Source: an uncultured Eubacteriales bacterium
GTDB taxonomy: Bacteria; Bacillota; Clostridia; Oscillospirales; Oscillospiraceae
Direction of reading: 5' to 3'
DNA: 43,561 nt
NCBI GenBank assembly: GCA_900319935.1
Contig: ONQJ01000002.1
Span: 1-43,561, forward strand
Part shown: positions 29,828-40,481 of the stretch, piece by piece
Numbering within the stretch: position 1 is the first letter of the stretch
Layout: each line of letters begins with the position of its first letter
The notes under the pieces: model-generated
Seen by the model: only the letters and a program-made list of their open reading frames with translations
Told to the model about the DNA's origin: nothing
Database searches by the model: none
Made by a program: the position numbers and the translations under genes

Positions 29828-32386
29828 TCAGTGCGCCTCCGCCCAGCTTCTGGCGGCTTTCGCCTCGCAGGTCAGCGGTACGGAGAAATGCACCGCGCCC
29901 TCCATCTCTTCGCGCAGAATGCTTTTGACGCGTTCGCACTCCTCCTCGGGGCACTCCGCGATCAGCTCGTCGTGCACCTGCAGGATCAGCCGCGCCTTCA
30001 GGCCCTCGGCGCGCAGACGCCGGGCAACGTTGACCATCGCCATCTTGATCACATCGGCCGCCGTGCCCTGGATCGGCATGTTCAGCGCAACGCGCTCGCC
30101 GAAGGCGCGCATGTTGAAATTGCTGCTTTTCAGCTCCGGCAGCGCGCGGCGGCGGCCAAAGAGCGTGGCGACGTAGCCGTCCTCCTTCGCTCGCTCCACG
30201 ACGCGCTTCATGTAATCGCGCACGCCGTGGTACTTTTCGAGATAGGCTTCCATGTATTCCTTCGCCTCGTAAGGGCGCACATGGATGTCCTGCGCCAGGG
30301 AGAAGGCGGAAATGCCGTAGACGATGCCGAAATTGACCGCCTTGGCGCGGCTGCGCAGCGTGGGCGTGACCTCCGCGAGCGGGACGTTGAAGACTTTGGA
30401 GGCGGTGACGGCGTGGAAATCCTCGCCGCTCAGAAAAGCCTCGCGCATCGTCTCGTCGCCGGAGATGTGCGCCAGCAGACGCAGCTCGATCTGGCTGTAA
30501 TCCGCGTCGACAAGGACGTTCCCGGGCGCGGCGACGAACATGCGGCGGATCTGTGCGCCGAGCGACTTCCGGATCGGGATATTCTGCAGGTTCGGTTCGG
30601 TGGAGGAAAGACGTCCCGTCGCCGTGACGGTCATCTGAAAGCTCGTATGGATGCGCCCGTCGGGCGCGATGACCTTCAGCAGGCCCTCGGCGTAGGTCGA
30701 TTTGAGCTTGGTCAGCATACGGTAGTCAAGGATCTCCCCGACGATCTCATGCTTGCCGACGAGCTTTTCGAGCACGTCCGCGTTGGTGCTCCACCCGGTC
30801 TTCGTCTTCTTGCCGGAGGGCAGCATCAGCTCGTCAAAGAGGACCTCGCCGAGCTGTTTGGGCGAGTTGATGTTGAACTCATGTCCCGCGTGCGCCCAGA
30901 TGCTGCGCTGCAGCTGATCGATCTGTTCGTTCAGGCTCTCGCCGAATTCGTACAGGGCCTTTCGGTCGACCAGGAAGCCCTTGCGTTCCATCTCCGCGAG
31001 CACGCGGCAGAGAGGCAGCTCGGCCGTGAAATAAAGTTTGTCCATGCCCAGCTCTGTGAGCTTTTCCCGCATCGGCGCGTACAGGCGCCATACCGCCTCC
31101 GCCCCGGCGTATTCGCCGCCGAGATACCGCGCGCTGAGCCGCGCGAGAGAATAGTCTCCGTCCGTCGCGTCGAGCAGATAGCCCGCAAGCGCCGTGTCGA
31201 ATACGAAGCCGTCGCAGTCGAGCCCCTCGTCAAGGAGCAGCCGGATCAGGTCCTTGACCTGATGCGACATGAGCTTCTTCTTCACGATCAGGCGCAGCAG
31301 CTCGTTGTAGGCGTCGCCGCAGGCGAGAAAAGAGGCCGCGAAGACCTTTTCCCCGTCGCAGACTTCGATGCTCTCAAGCCCCTCGACGGGCCATACGGAA
31401 AGGCGTTCTTTCTTCGCGAGCGAAACGCACAGCGCGCGCGTCTCCTCCTCCGAGGAGAGCTCGACGCGCTCCATGCCTCCCTGCGTCTCCGCTTCTTCCG
31501 CCGCGGCCTGCCGGGGCGGCGCGATATTCCATTTTTCGATGAACTTGTTGAAGCCCAGCCGCTTGAAAAGCGGGTAGAGCGCGTCCGTGTAATCCTCGTC
31601 CCAAAGGTCGTCCTCCGGCGAAAAGCTCATCGGCACCTCGCGGAAGATCGTGGCGAGCCAGTAGGAAAATCTTGCGCTCTCCTCCCCTTCGACAAGCTTT
31701 TTGCTAACGCCCTCCTTGATATCGAGCGCGGCCGGGTCGGCGTAGATCTGCTCGATCCCGCCGAAGCGCCGCACGAGATCCATGGCCGTTTTTTCTCCGA
31801 TCCCCGGCACGCCGGGGATGTTGTCGGAGCTGTCGCCCATCAGGGCCTTGAGATCGACCATTTTTTCGCTCGTAAATCCGTACTCCTCTTCAAAGCGCTG
31901 CGGCGTATAGAAGATCGTGTCGGTCTGCCCCTTCGCCGTGCGCACGTTGCAGACCGTGGTCCGGTCGGAGATCAGCTGCAGCGAGTCCTTGTCGCCGGTG
32001 ACGACGGTGCAGTTCCAGCCCTGCTTTTCGCAGACGGCGGCCACGGTACCGAGGATATCGTCGGCCTCATAGCCGGAGATCTCGTAGCGGCGGATCCCCA
32101 TCGCGTCGAGCACGTCCTTCAGCACGGGCATCTGCGCGGCCAGCTCCTCAGGCATCGGCCTGCGCTGAGCCTTATAGCCCTTATAGGCGCGGTGGCGGAA
32201 GGTCGGATCCTTCAGATCGAAGGCCACGCACAGCGCATCCGGCCCTACCTCGTCAAGCAGGCGGCGCAGGATCGCAAGAAAGCCGTAGACCGCGTTCGTC
32301 GGCGTGCCGTCGGGCGCGCTGAGCGGCCGCACACCGTAAAAGGCGCGGTTGACGATGCTGTTGCCGTCCAATATCATCAGGTTCAT
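29828..32386 (-). CDS. polA: DNA polymerase I
   Basis: 852 residues from ATG 32386, which matches the family start (MNLMILDGNSIVNRAFYG) and has GAGG upstream. A GTG four codons earlier, overlapping the uvrB stop, is an alternative. 5' nuclease domain 1-~290 (GYEADDILGT, TGDKDSLQL, GDSSDNIPGVPGIGEKTA). The 3'-5' exonuclease-like domain lacks the first DxE motif (LSVWPVEG stands there), so proofreading is probably absent, as in other Gram-positive Pol I enzymes. Polymerase motifs: VDADYSQIELRL with Asp ~629, RSRAKAVNFGIVYG, QVHDELIAE at ~805. It fills gaps in repair and removes primers; pairing with uvrB suggests co-supply for excision repair. Confidence 0.96.
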   Translation of the reverse strand: MNLMILDGNSIVNRAFYGVRPLSAPDGTPTNAVYGFLAILRRLLDEVGPDALCVAFDLKDPTFRHRAYKGYKAQRRPMPEELAAQMPVLKDVLDAMGIRRYEISGYEADDILGTVAAVCEKQGWNCTVVTGDKDSLQLISDRTTVCNVRTAKGQTDTIFYTPQRFEEEYGFTSEKMVDLKALMGDSSDNIPGVPGIGEKTAMDLVRRFGGIEQIYADPAALDIKEGVSKKLVEGEESARFSYWLATIFREVPMSFSPEDDLWDEDYTDALYPLFKRLGFNKFIEKWNIAPPRQAAAEEAETQGGMERVELSSEEETRALCVSLAKKERLSVWPVEGLESIEVCDGEKVFAASFLACGDAYNELLRLIVKKKLMSHQVKDLIRLLLDEGLDCDGFVFDTALAGYLLDATDGDYSLARLSARYLGGEYAGAEAVWRLYAPMREKLTELGMDKLYFTAELPLCRVLAEMERKGFLVDRKALYEFGESLNEQIDQLQRSIWAHAGHEFNINSPKQLGEVLFDELMLPSGKKTKTGWSTNADVLEKLVGKHEIVGEILDYRMLTKLKSTYAEGLLKVIAPDGRIHTSFQMTVTATGRLSSTEPNLQNIPIRKSLGAQIRRMFVAAPGNVLVDADYSQIELRLLAHISGDETMREAFLSGEDFHAVTASKVFNVPLAEVTPTLRSRAKAVNFGIVYGISAFSLAQDIHVRPYEAKEYMEAYLEKYHGVRDYMKRVVERAKEDGYVATLFGRRRALPELKSSNFNMRAFGERVALNMPIQGTAADVIKMAMVNVARRLRAEGLKARLILQVHDELIAECPEEECERVKSILREEMEGAVHFSVPLTCEAKAARSWAEAH

Positions 32387-32394
32387 AGGCTTCC

Positions 32395-34368
<1,974 letters not shown>

Positions 34369-34399
34369 AGTCTCTCCGTCAATTCAATCTTATTTTTTT

Positions 34400-34428
34400 A
34401 TTATATCACCCGGCGCGATACTTCTCAA
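34400..34428 (-). promoter_or_regulatory. Sigma-A promoter of the uvrB-polA-rimI-tsaD-radC operon
   Basis: TTGAGA (34423-34428), 17-base spacer, TATAAT (34400-34405) on the minus strand, 31 bases before the uvrB ATG. Confidence 0.9.
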
Positions 34429-34479
34429 CAACGGATCAGCAAAGTTTTTCGGCCTTTCGGGGCGCCGGCGCTTTTTTTG

Positions 34480-34508
34480 TGGACAGCAACGTTCATTCAT
34501 GGTAGAAT
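34480..34508 (+). promoter_or_regulatory. Sigma-A promoter of the PAP2 gene pair
   Basis: TGGACA (34480-34485), 17-base spacer, extended -10 TGGTAGAAT (hexamer 34503-34508). Confidence 0.75.
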
Positions 34509-34537
34509 GACGAAAAAAAAGGAGGGAGACGCACGAT

Positions 34538-35179
34538 ATGACGGAAACGGCTTCGGCCCTGTGGCTCAACAGCGTCTTCGCGGGATTTGACAGCTCTGTC
34601 ACCATTGCCGTACACCGCCTCTATGACATCGGCGGCGGCTTTTTCACGCCTTTTTTCGAATTCATCTCCATTCTCGGCAAGGGCGGCGCTTTTCTGATCT
34701 TTCTGTCCCTGCTGCTGACGCTCTACAAGCCCACGCGGCGCTTCGGCACGGCGATGTGCCTGGGGCTTCTTCTCGGCGCGCTGGTGACGAACTGCTGCCT
34801 CAAGGTGCTCATCGCGCGGGCAAGGCCCTACGTTGATCAGAGCAGCGTTTATTACCGCTTCTGGCAGCTGGTCGGCATGCACACCGAAAGCGACAAGAGC
34901 TTTCCCTCCGGCCATACCACGGCCGCCTTCGGAGCCTGTACGCCCGTGTTCCTCATCGGAAAGAAACGCGTGAGCTGGACCGCCCTTCTTTTCGGCGTGC
35001 TGATGGGGATCGCGCGCATTTATCTGTGCGTCCACTTCCCCTCCGACGTGGTCGCCGGTTTCCTCGTCGGTACGCTCGCGGGATGCACGGCGGTGATCAT
35101 CGCCTCAAAGCTTCCGTCGAAGTGGTATGAGATAGACTTTATCAAGAGAAAGGTCGGTGCGCACGAATGTTCGGATTAG
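34538..35179 (+). CDS. PAP2-family membrane phosphatase
   Basis: 213 residues with about five membrane helices. The three phosphatase motifs are present: K(x6)RP as KVLIARARP at 89-97, FPSGH at 122-126, and R160...H166xxxD170 (ARIYLCVHFPSD). Members dephosphorylate lipid pyrophosphates such as undecaprenyl pyrophosphate or phosphatidic acid at the outer face of the membrane. AAGGAGGG precedes the ATG. It overlaps the next gene by 13 bases. Substrate cannot be decided from sequence; UppP (40482-41315) offers a second, unrelated undecaprenyl pyrophosphatase. Confidence 0.9.
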   Translation: MTETASALWLNSVFAGFDSSVTIAVHRLYDIGGGFFTPFFEFISILGKGGAFLIFLSLLLTLYKPTRRFGTAMCLGLLLGALVTNCCLKVLIARARPYVDQSSVYYRFWQLVGMHTESDKSFPSGHTTAAFGACTPVFLIGKKRVSWTALLFGVLMGIARIYLCVHFPSDVVAGFLVGTLAGCTAVIIASKLPSKWYEIDFIKRKVGAHECSD

Positions 35180-35562
35180 GAACGCCCAAATTCCGCGGAG
35201 TCGATAAGAAAACCGTTCGTGACGACGAACACGCGGCGGATTATAACAGCGCCCCGGCCATCGGACGCGTGCGCTTCGGCTCGCTCTGCTTCTATTACCG
35301 CGATCTGGGCGTGAAGTATTACGTCCCTTACGACTATATCGAGCGCGCCTTTATCCGCATCAGCGAAACGCAGCCGGACGACAGCCCTCCGATCTACTAT
35401 TACCGTCTGATCCTCGTCCACGGTGAGAAGGAATTCGCCAACCTGATCTTCAACAAGGAAAAGGAGGCGGACGACGCGCTCGCCCGCTTGAGCGAGTGCG
35501 CGCCGGACATGGCCATCGGCTACGTCCCCCCTCCCGGCGGGAAAAAACCGATTTTTCGATGA
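35167..35562 (+). CDS. Hypothetical protein, likely cytoplasmic
   Basis: Not recognised. 131 residues, no signal peptide or membrane helix. It has an aromatic-rich beta-type middle (FGSLCFYYRDLGVKYYVPYDYI, PIYYYRLILVHGEKEFANLIF) followed by a helix (KEKEADDALARLSECAPDM) and a Pro/Lys tail. The strand-then-helix layout recalls PH-like folds, a guess only. It overlaps the PAP2 gene and must be translationally coupled to it, so a joint role is plausible. Confidence 0.75.
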   Translation: MFGLGTPKFRGVDKKTVRDDEHAADYNSAPAIGRVRFGSLCFYYRDLGVKYYVPYDYIERAFIRISETQPDDSPPIYYYRLILVHGEKEFANLIFNKEKEADDALARLSECAPDMAIGYVPPPGGKKPIFR

Positions 35563-35566
35563 AAGA

Positions 35567-35605
35567 AAGAATTGCCATCCGAACGGATGGCAATTCTTAT
35601 TTTTT
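35567..35605. terminator. Bidirectional terminator overlapping the rqcH stop codon
   Basis: 15-bp perfect stem (35567-35581 / 35584-35598, core TTGCCATCCG) with ATTTTTTC after it on the plus strand and TTTCTTTC on the minus strand. The TAA of the convergent rqcH gene (35597-35599) lies at the edge of the stem. Confidence 0.9.
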
Positions 35606-37312
35606 CAGCTTTTCGACCAGTTCCTCGCTCGCCTCCGCCGTCAGTGTGACGTAGTCTGTATAGAGCACCGCCCCCGGCATCGCGCCGGAGGGCTTTTTTA
35701 CATGGCGGACCTGCGTACAATCCACGGGGATCCTTCCGGCTTTTCGTCCCTGGGAATAATACGCGGCCAGCGAGGCCGCCTCCTCCAGGGTCGTCTGCGG
35801 CGGCTCCAGTCCGTCGGTGCGCAGGATCACGTGGCTGCCGTGGATACGCTGCGTATGCAGCCACAGATCCGTCCGACGGGCGATCCTGAAGCTCAGCTCG
35901 TCGTTTTGGATATTGCTGCGCCCGACCAGGATCTCAAAGCCGTCCGAGGAACGGAAACGCAGCGGCGTCTGCGGCTTTGCGCGTTCGTTTTTCCCGCCGC
36001 GCTGCTTTTTCAGGTAGCCTGTCTCGCTCAGCTCGCGGCGGATGTCGGCGAGATCGCGCTCTGTCTCGGCGCGTTCGATCTCATCGAGGACCGCGGCAAG
36101 ATAGTCTCTCTGCTTTTCCCCCTCGGCGATCAGCACGGTCAGGTGCTCCTCCGCCGCCTTTTTCCGGGCAAATTCCTTATAGAGAGCGGCGGCGTTCTGC
36201 TGCGGCGTTTTGAGCGGATCGAGCCCGATGCGGATCTCGGGGCAGTTTTCCTCAAAATAGTTCTCGCAGACAAGCTCTTGCTGACCTTTTTTCATGCGGT
36301 AGATATTCGCGGTGATCAGCTCGGCGCGGCGGCGGATCTCCTCCCGCCCGGCCGTTTCGGAGAGCTCTTTTCGCTGCAGCGCGAGCTTGCGATCGAGTCT
36401 GTCGTACGCGCTCTTTACGCTGCGCATCAGCTCGCGCGAGCGTCTTTTGCGGCTCTCCTCACGATCTCGGCGCGCATAAAAGGCGTCGAGAAGCGAAGAA
36501 AAGTCGTCGAAGCGCTCCGTCTGCGCCGCCGTCCCGTACTGATTGATCGCCATAAAGCTGTACTCGCACGCAGTCCCGTCGATGCTGACGAGCGTGGGGA
36601 CGAGATCGCCCGCCGCCACCGTCTCGCGCAGGGCGAGGGCGTTTTCGGCAAGGAGCCCGAGGTCGCCGCGGCTGCGGTAGGCAAGCTCCCGGCAGATCAA
36701 GGGCGAGAGGCCGGAGAAGCGGTTCAGAAGCTCCCGGTCGAGTTCTCCGCCGGAGAAGCCGCCCAGCACAGCGGCAAGCTCCTCGTCCGTACAGCCGAAA
36801 AAAGGCGTTTTATTCTGTTTCGGGGGCAGGCGGTAGATCATGCCCGGCAGCATGCCGTGTCCTTCCCCGCCGTACTCCATACGGTGCAGACAGTCGATGA
36901 TGCGTCCGTCCGCCCCGACGAGAACGATGTTCGCGCTGCGGCCGATCAGTTCGACGGCCAGCGTCTTTTCGCTTTCGTCGCCCATCTCGTCCCGGGCAGC
37001 GAGGCGTATGAGCAGCAAACGCTCGAGCTCCGGCTGCTCGATCGCACGGATCCGCGCGCCGGAGAGATGCTTGCGCAGCAGCATGCAGAACATCGGCGGC
37101 TCGGCCGGGTTTTCATAGCTCTGCGAGGTGAAATGAACGCGCGCGCCGGAGACGGCGGCGCTCAGGAGCAATTTGCGTCCGCCTTCGTTTGTGTGCAGCG
37201 TGAGCAGCAGCATCTCCTTTTCCGGCTGCTGCACGCGGTCTATCTTCGCGCCTACGGCGCTTTTCCGCAGCTCGTCCGTCAGTCCGCGGAGCAATACGGC
37301 GTCAAGGGGCAT
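35597..37312 (-). CDS. rqcH: RqcH/NFACT ribosome quality-control protein
   Basis: 571 residues. NFACT-N domain at the start (MPLDAVLLRGLTDELRKSAVGAKIDRVQQPEKEM), helical and coiled-coil middle (~265-420), and a C-terminal NFACT-R domain (FEILVGRSNIQNDELSFRIARRTDLWLHTQRIHGSHVIL). RqcH binds stalled 50S-peptidyl-tRNA complexes and adds C-terminal alanine tails; older names are Fbp54/fibronectin-binding protein. It lies three bases after mrnC. Confidence 0.93.
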   Translation of the reverse strand: MPLDAVLLRGLTDELRKSAVGAKIDRVQQPEKEMLLLTLHTNEGGRKLLLSAAVSGARVHFTSQSYENPAEPPMFCMLLRKHLSGARIRAIEQPELERLLLIRLAARDEMGDESEKTLAVELIGRSANIVLVGADGRIIDCLHRMEYGGEGHGMLPGMIYRLPPKQNKTPFFGCTDEELAAVLGGFSGGELDRELLNRFSGLSPLICRELAYRSRGDLGLLAENALALRETVAAGDLVPTLVSIDGTACEYSFMAINQYGTAAQTERFDDFSSLLDAFYARRDREESRKRRSRELMRSVKSAYDRLDRKLALQRKELSETAGREEIRRRAELITANIYRMKKGQQELVCENYFEENCPEIRIGLDPLKTPQQNAAALYKEFARKKAAEEHLTVLIAEGEKQRDYLAAVLDEIERAETERDLADIRRELSETGYLKKQRGGKNERAKPQTPLRFRSSDGFEILVGRSNIQNDELSFRIARRTDLWLHTQRIHGSHVILRTDGLEPPQTTLEEAASLAAYYSQGRKAGRIPVDCTQVRHVKKPSGAMPGAVLYTDYVTLTAEASEELVEKLKK

Positions 37313-37315
37313 TTC

Positions 37316-37732
37316 TCAGCTCTCTCTTTCTGCGAAGCTGTCCTGCAGTATGGAAAACAGCTCGTTGAGCCGCTGCGTCCTCCCCTGCAGATACAGCCAG
37401 CCGAACAAGGCCTCAAGCCCCGTCGCGGCGTGATACTGTCCTACGTTCGCCGCATGCGGGATCGAGCGGACATGCGCGTTTCTCCCGCGGCGATAGATCG
37501 CGCTCTCCTCCTCGTCCAGAACGGGCAGGATGCGCGCGGCGGCCTCGGCCTGGGCGGGCGCGTTCACGCGCGCGGTCGTGCGTCTGTGCAGCTCCTGTAC
37601 CGCGGTATGCCCCTCCTCGCAGAGGGCGGCGCGCGTCATCACTTCATAAACGGCGTCCCCGATATGGGCGAGGCCAAGCATGCTGACGGCGTTGACGGCG
37701 GCGGGACTCATGTTCGGTTTGAAATAATCCAT
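37316..37732 (-). CDS. mrnC: Mini-ribonuclease 3
   Basis: 138 residues. An RNase III-like catalytic domain without the double-stranded RNA-binding domain: LAHIGDAVYEVMTR holds the catalytic Asp/Glu motif, then LHRRTTARVNAPAQA, YRRGRNAHVRS and ATGLEALFGWLYLQG. It matures 23S rRNA ends. ATG 37732 chosen from the family start (MDYFKPN); an upstream in-frame ATG would begin inside the terminator hairpin after ftsK. Confidence 0.92.
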   Translation of the reverse strand: MDYFKPNMSPAAVNAVSMLGLAHIGDAVYEVMTRAALCEEGHTAVQELHRRTTARVNAPAQAEAAARILPVLDEEESAIYRRGRNAHVRSIPHAANVGQYHAATGLEALFGWLYLQGRTQRLNELFSILQDSFAERES

Positions 37733-37750
37733 ACGATCACTCTCTTGCAA

Positions 37751-37784
37751 GAGAAAAAGGGCGTATCGAAAACGCCCTTTTCTC
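37751..37784 (-). terminator. Terminator after ftsK
   Basis: Stem 37751-37764 / 37772-37784 (core AAAGGGCGT, one bulged A) right after the ftsK stop, ending in CCCTTTTTCTC on the minus strand; mrnC starts just beyond. Confidence 0.8.
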
Positions 37785-37785
37785 A

Positions 37786-40446
37786 TCAGTCTTCCTCGTC
37801 CTCATTCATTTCGGCGGCAAGCGCCAGGTCGCTGTCGGAGGCGATCCCCAACTGCGCCTGGATCTCAAGCCAGCCGTTGCGGTCGATCAGAACGCTGCGG
37901 GGTTTTGCGCCCTCATAGGGACCGACGATGCCGAGCTCCTCCATCTGGTCGACGATGCGCGCCGCGCGGGAATAACCCAGCTTGACGCGCCGCTGCAGCA
38001 TGGAGACCGAGCACTGTCCGGTCTCAAGGATCGCCTCGACGGCCTGCGGCAGCATTTCGTCATAGTCGCCCGCGGCCGAGCCGCCTTCTTCCTCGCGGCC
38101 CTTGTCCTTGGAGCTGTCCTTGCTCTGCTCGGCGCGCGACATGTACTCGCCGATCTCCTGGTTGTTTTCGGGCTTGGCGGCGGGGTTGCTCTCCTTGATG
38201 AACTCGATCACGCGTTCGCGCTCTTCATCCGAGACGAAAGCGCCCTGGATGCGCGTGGGCTTGCCCGCGCCGAGCGGCGAATAGAGCATATCGCCCATGC
38301 CGACGAGCTTTTCCGCGCCGCTCTGGTCCATGATGATGCGGCTCTCCATCGCGGAGGAGACCGCAAAGGCGATGCGGGACGGGATATTGGCCTTCATCAG
38401 GCCCGTGATGACGTCCGCGGAGGGGCGCTGCGTGGCCACGACGAGGTGCATGCCGGCGGCGCGGCCCATCTGGGCGACGCGGCAGATGCTCTCCTCGACT
38501 TCCTTTGCGGCTATCATCATCAGATCCGCAAGCTCGTCGATCACCACCACGACCTGCGCGAGCTTGTCCTCGCCCGTGATCTCGCAGTGGCGGTTATACC
38601 CGTCGATATCGCGCACGCCCGATTCGGAGAACAGACGGTAGCGCTTGAGCATTTCCACAACGGCCCACTGCAGCGCGCCGGCGGCCTTTTTCGGCTCGGT
38701 CACGACGGGCGTGAGCATGTGCGGGATGCCGCTGTAAATTCCCAGCTCGACCATCTTCGGGTCGATCATGATGAACTTGACCTCGTCCGGGCGCGCCTTA
38801 TACAGCAGGCTCAGGATCAGCGAGTTCATGCACACCGATTTGCCCGAGCCGGTCGTACCGGCGATGAGCATGTGCGGGAGCTTGGCGATATTGCCGACGA
38901 TACAGTCGCCGCCGATGTCCTTGCCGACGGCAAAGGAGAGCTTGGACTTGGCCGTCTGGAAACGCTGCGACTCCAGGACCGTGCGCAGATAGACCGTGCT
39001 GACGATCTTGTTCGGCACCTCGATGCCGACGGTGGAGATCTTCTCGGGGATCGGCGCGATGCGCACGTTGATCACGCCGAGCGCCAGCGCCAGATCGCCC
39101 GCGAGATTGGTCACGCGCGAGAGCTTGACGCCCTGCTCGAGCTCGAAATCGTAACGCGTGACCGTGGGGCCGCGGATCACGCCGACGACGGAGGCGTTGA
39201 TGCCGAAGCTGCGGATCGCGTTCTCCAGGCGCTCGCGGTTGAGCGCGATCTCATCCCGGGCGTCCGAGCTTCCGCCCAGGCTCTCGTTGAGCAGCTCGAG
39301 CGGCGGGAAAACGTACTCGTCCGCCGCGTCGGCGTCGGGCTTGATCGTCTGTGCGGCGTTTTCCTTTCCTTTTTCTTTTGCCGGCTCCTCGCGTCTGGGT
39401 TTTTCCTTTTTCGGCGGATCGGAGATCTCGGCGGCGACGGGGACGCTCGGGCTGACCTTGACGGTCGTGGGCGCCTTGCCGTCCGCGCGGTACTCCGTCC
39501 AGTTGTCGCCGATGTCGCGGCCGACGAGCGCGGGCTTTTCCGACGCGGAAGCGTCGTCGCCCGTCCCGGGATCGTTTGTTGTCTTGCGGCGCACCTTGGC
39601 GCGCGTGGTCCTGGACGCGAAGCTCTGATCGGGCAGATCGTCGAGCTGACCGACCGTGAGGGCTTCGCCTTCTTCTCCGATCGGGATATCCTTGCCGGAG
39701 TATGTACGGATCTTCGGCGCGGCCGCCGTCGCGACCTTCGGGTCCGCGACGCGCTGCGGGCGCATGACGCGCCTCTCCGCCGGGGCCTTTTCCTGTACGG
39801 AGAGCTCTTCCTCCTCATAATCCGCCGGGTCATAGGGCACGCTCGCGCGTTCCTTTACCCTGCGGAAAGAAGCGGCGATATCATAATCGATCGCCTTGAT
39901 CGCGAAGATGATGAACAGAATGATGAACAGCGCAAACGTGATCGCGTTGGGAAAGCCGACCTTTCTGAACAGGACGCTGATCACGCCGAAAACGCCGCCG
40001 TTCACCCTGTCGATCCCCTGCCGATACAGCTGTCCGAGGTAATCCATCGTGCCGGAATAGTTCGTCGGAGAATTCCCGTAGGCCATGCTGGCGATATTGG
40101 AGAACATGACAGGCAGGAGCAGTGCGGAGACAAGACGGAAGCTAACCGGTCTTCCGCGATGGAAGATCAGGATCCATGACGCGATCAGCAGGGCAGGGAC
40201 CAGGATATAGCAGCTCACTCCGAAAAGCCCTTTGACGACCGTCATGAACTGGCCGATAAACGATTCCTTCTCCGTGAAGAAGCCCGCGATGACAACGATG
40301 GCGAGAAGCAGACAGACGATCCCGCCGACCTCGCGCCGCATCGGCGGAGCCGGTTTTTCGTTCTCGGCGGCCGGAGCGCGCGGCGACTTTTTGCCGCCCT
40401 TGGGGGCGGCCGTCTTTTTTTTCGCGCCTTTGGTGCTGTTAGCCAT
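37786..40446 (-). CDS. ftsK: DNA translocase FtsK/SpoIIIE
   Basis: 886 residues. Lys/Ala-rich cytoplasmic N-terminus, four membrane helices (~38-160), a long charged linker (~170-390), then the RecA-like motor with Walker A AGTTGSGKS at ~529-537 and VVVIDELADLMM. A C-terminal gamma winged helix (VSMLQRRVKLGYSRAARIVDQMEELGIVG) reads orienting DNA sequences. It pumps chromosome through the division or sporulation septum. ATG 40446 follows AAAGGA. Its position after tepA and uppP matches the spoIIIE locus of spore formers, so a SpoIIIE role is likely. Confidence 0.95.
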   Translation of the reverse strand: MANSTKGAKKKTAAPKGGKKSPRAPAAENEKPAPPMRREVGGIVCLLLAIVVIAGFFTEKESFIGQFMTVVKGLFGVSCYILVPALLIASWILIFHRGRPVSFRLVSALLLPVMFSNIASMAYGNSPTNYSGTMDYLGQLYRQGIDRVNGGVFGVISVLFRKVGFPNAITFALFIILFIIFAIKAIDYDIAASFRRVKERASVPYDPADYEEEELSVQEKAPAERRVMRPQRVADPKVATAAAPKIRTYSGKDIPIGEEGEALTVGQLDDLPDQSFASRTTRAKVRRKTTNDPGTGDDASASEKPALVGRDIGDNWTEYRADGKAPTTVKVSPSVPVAAEISDPPKKEKPRREEPAKEKGKENAAQTIKPDADAADEYVFPPLELLNESLGGSSDARDEIALNRERLENAIRSFGINASVVGVIRGPTVTRYDFELEQGVKLSRVTNLAGDLALALGVINVRIAPIPEKISTVGIEVPNKIVSTVYLRTVLESQRFQTAKSKLSFAVGKDIGGDCIVGNIAKLPHMLIAGTTGSGKSVCMNSLILSLLYKARPDEVKFIMIDPKMVELGIYSGIPHMLTPVVTEPKKAAGALQWAVVEMLKRYRLFSESGVRDIDGYNRHCEITGEDKLAQVVVVIDELADLMMIAAKEVEESICRVAQMGRAAGMHLVVATQRPSADVITGLMKANIPSRIAFAVSSAMESRIIMDQSGAEKLVGMGDMLYSPLGAGKPTRIQGAFVSDEERERVIEFIKESNPAAKPENNQEIGEYMSRAEQSKDSSKDKGREEEGGSAAGDYDEMLPQAVEAILETGQCSVSMLQRRVKLGYSRAARIVDQMEELGIVGPYEGAKPRSVLIDRNGWLEIQAQLGIASDSDLALAAEMNEDEED

Positions 40447-40481
40447 TGCAAATTCCTTTCGAATGATGAATACGGATCGTT

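Noticed and set aside
34369..34537. LexA operator upstream of uvrB
   Set aside because: No GAAC-N4-GTTC type dyad could be found in the intergenic region.
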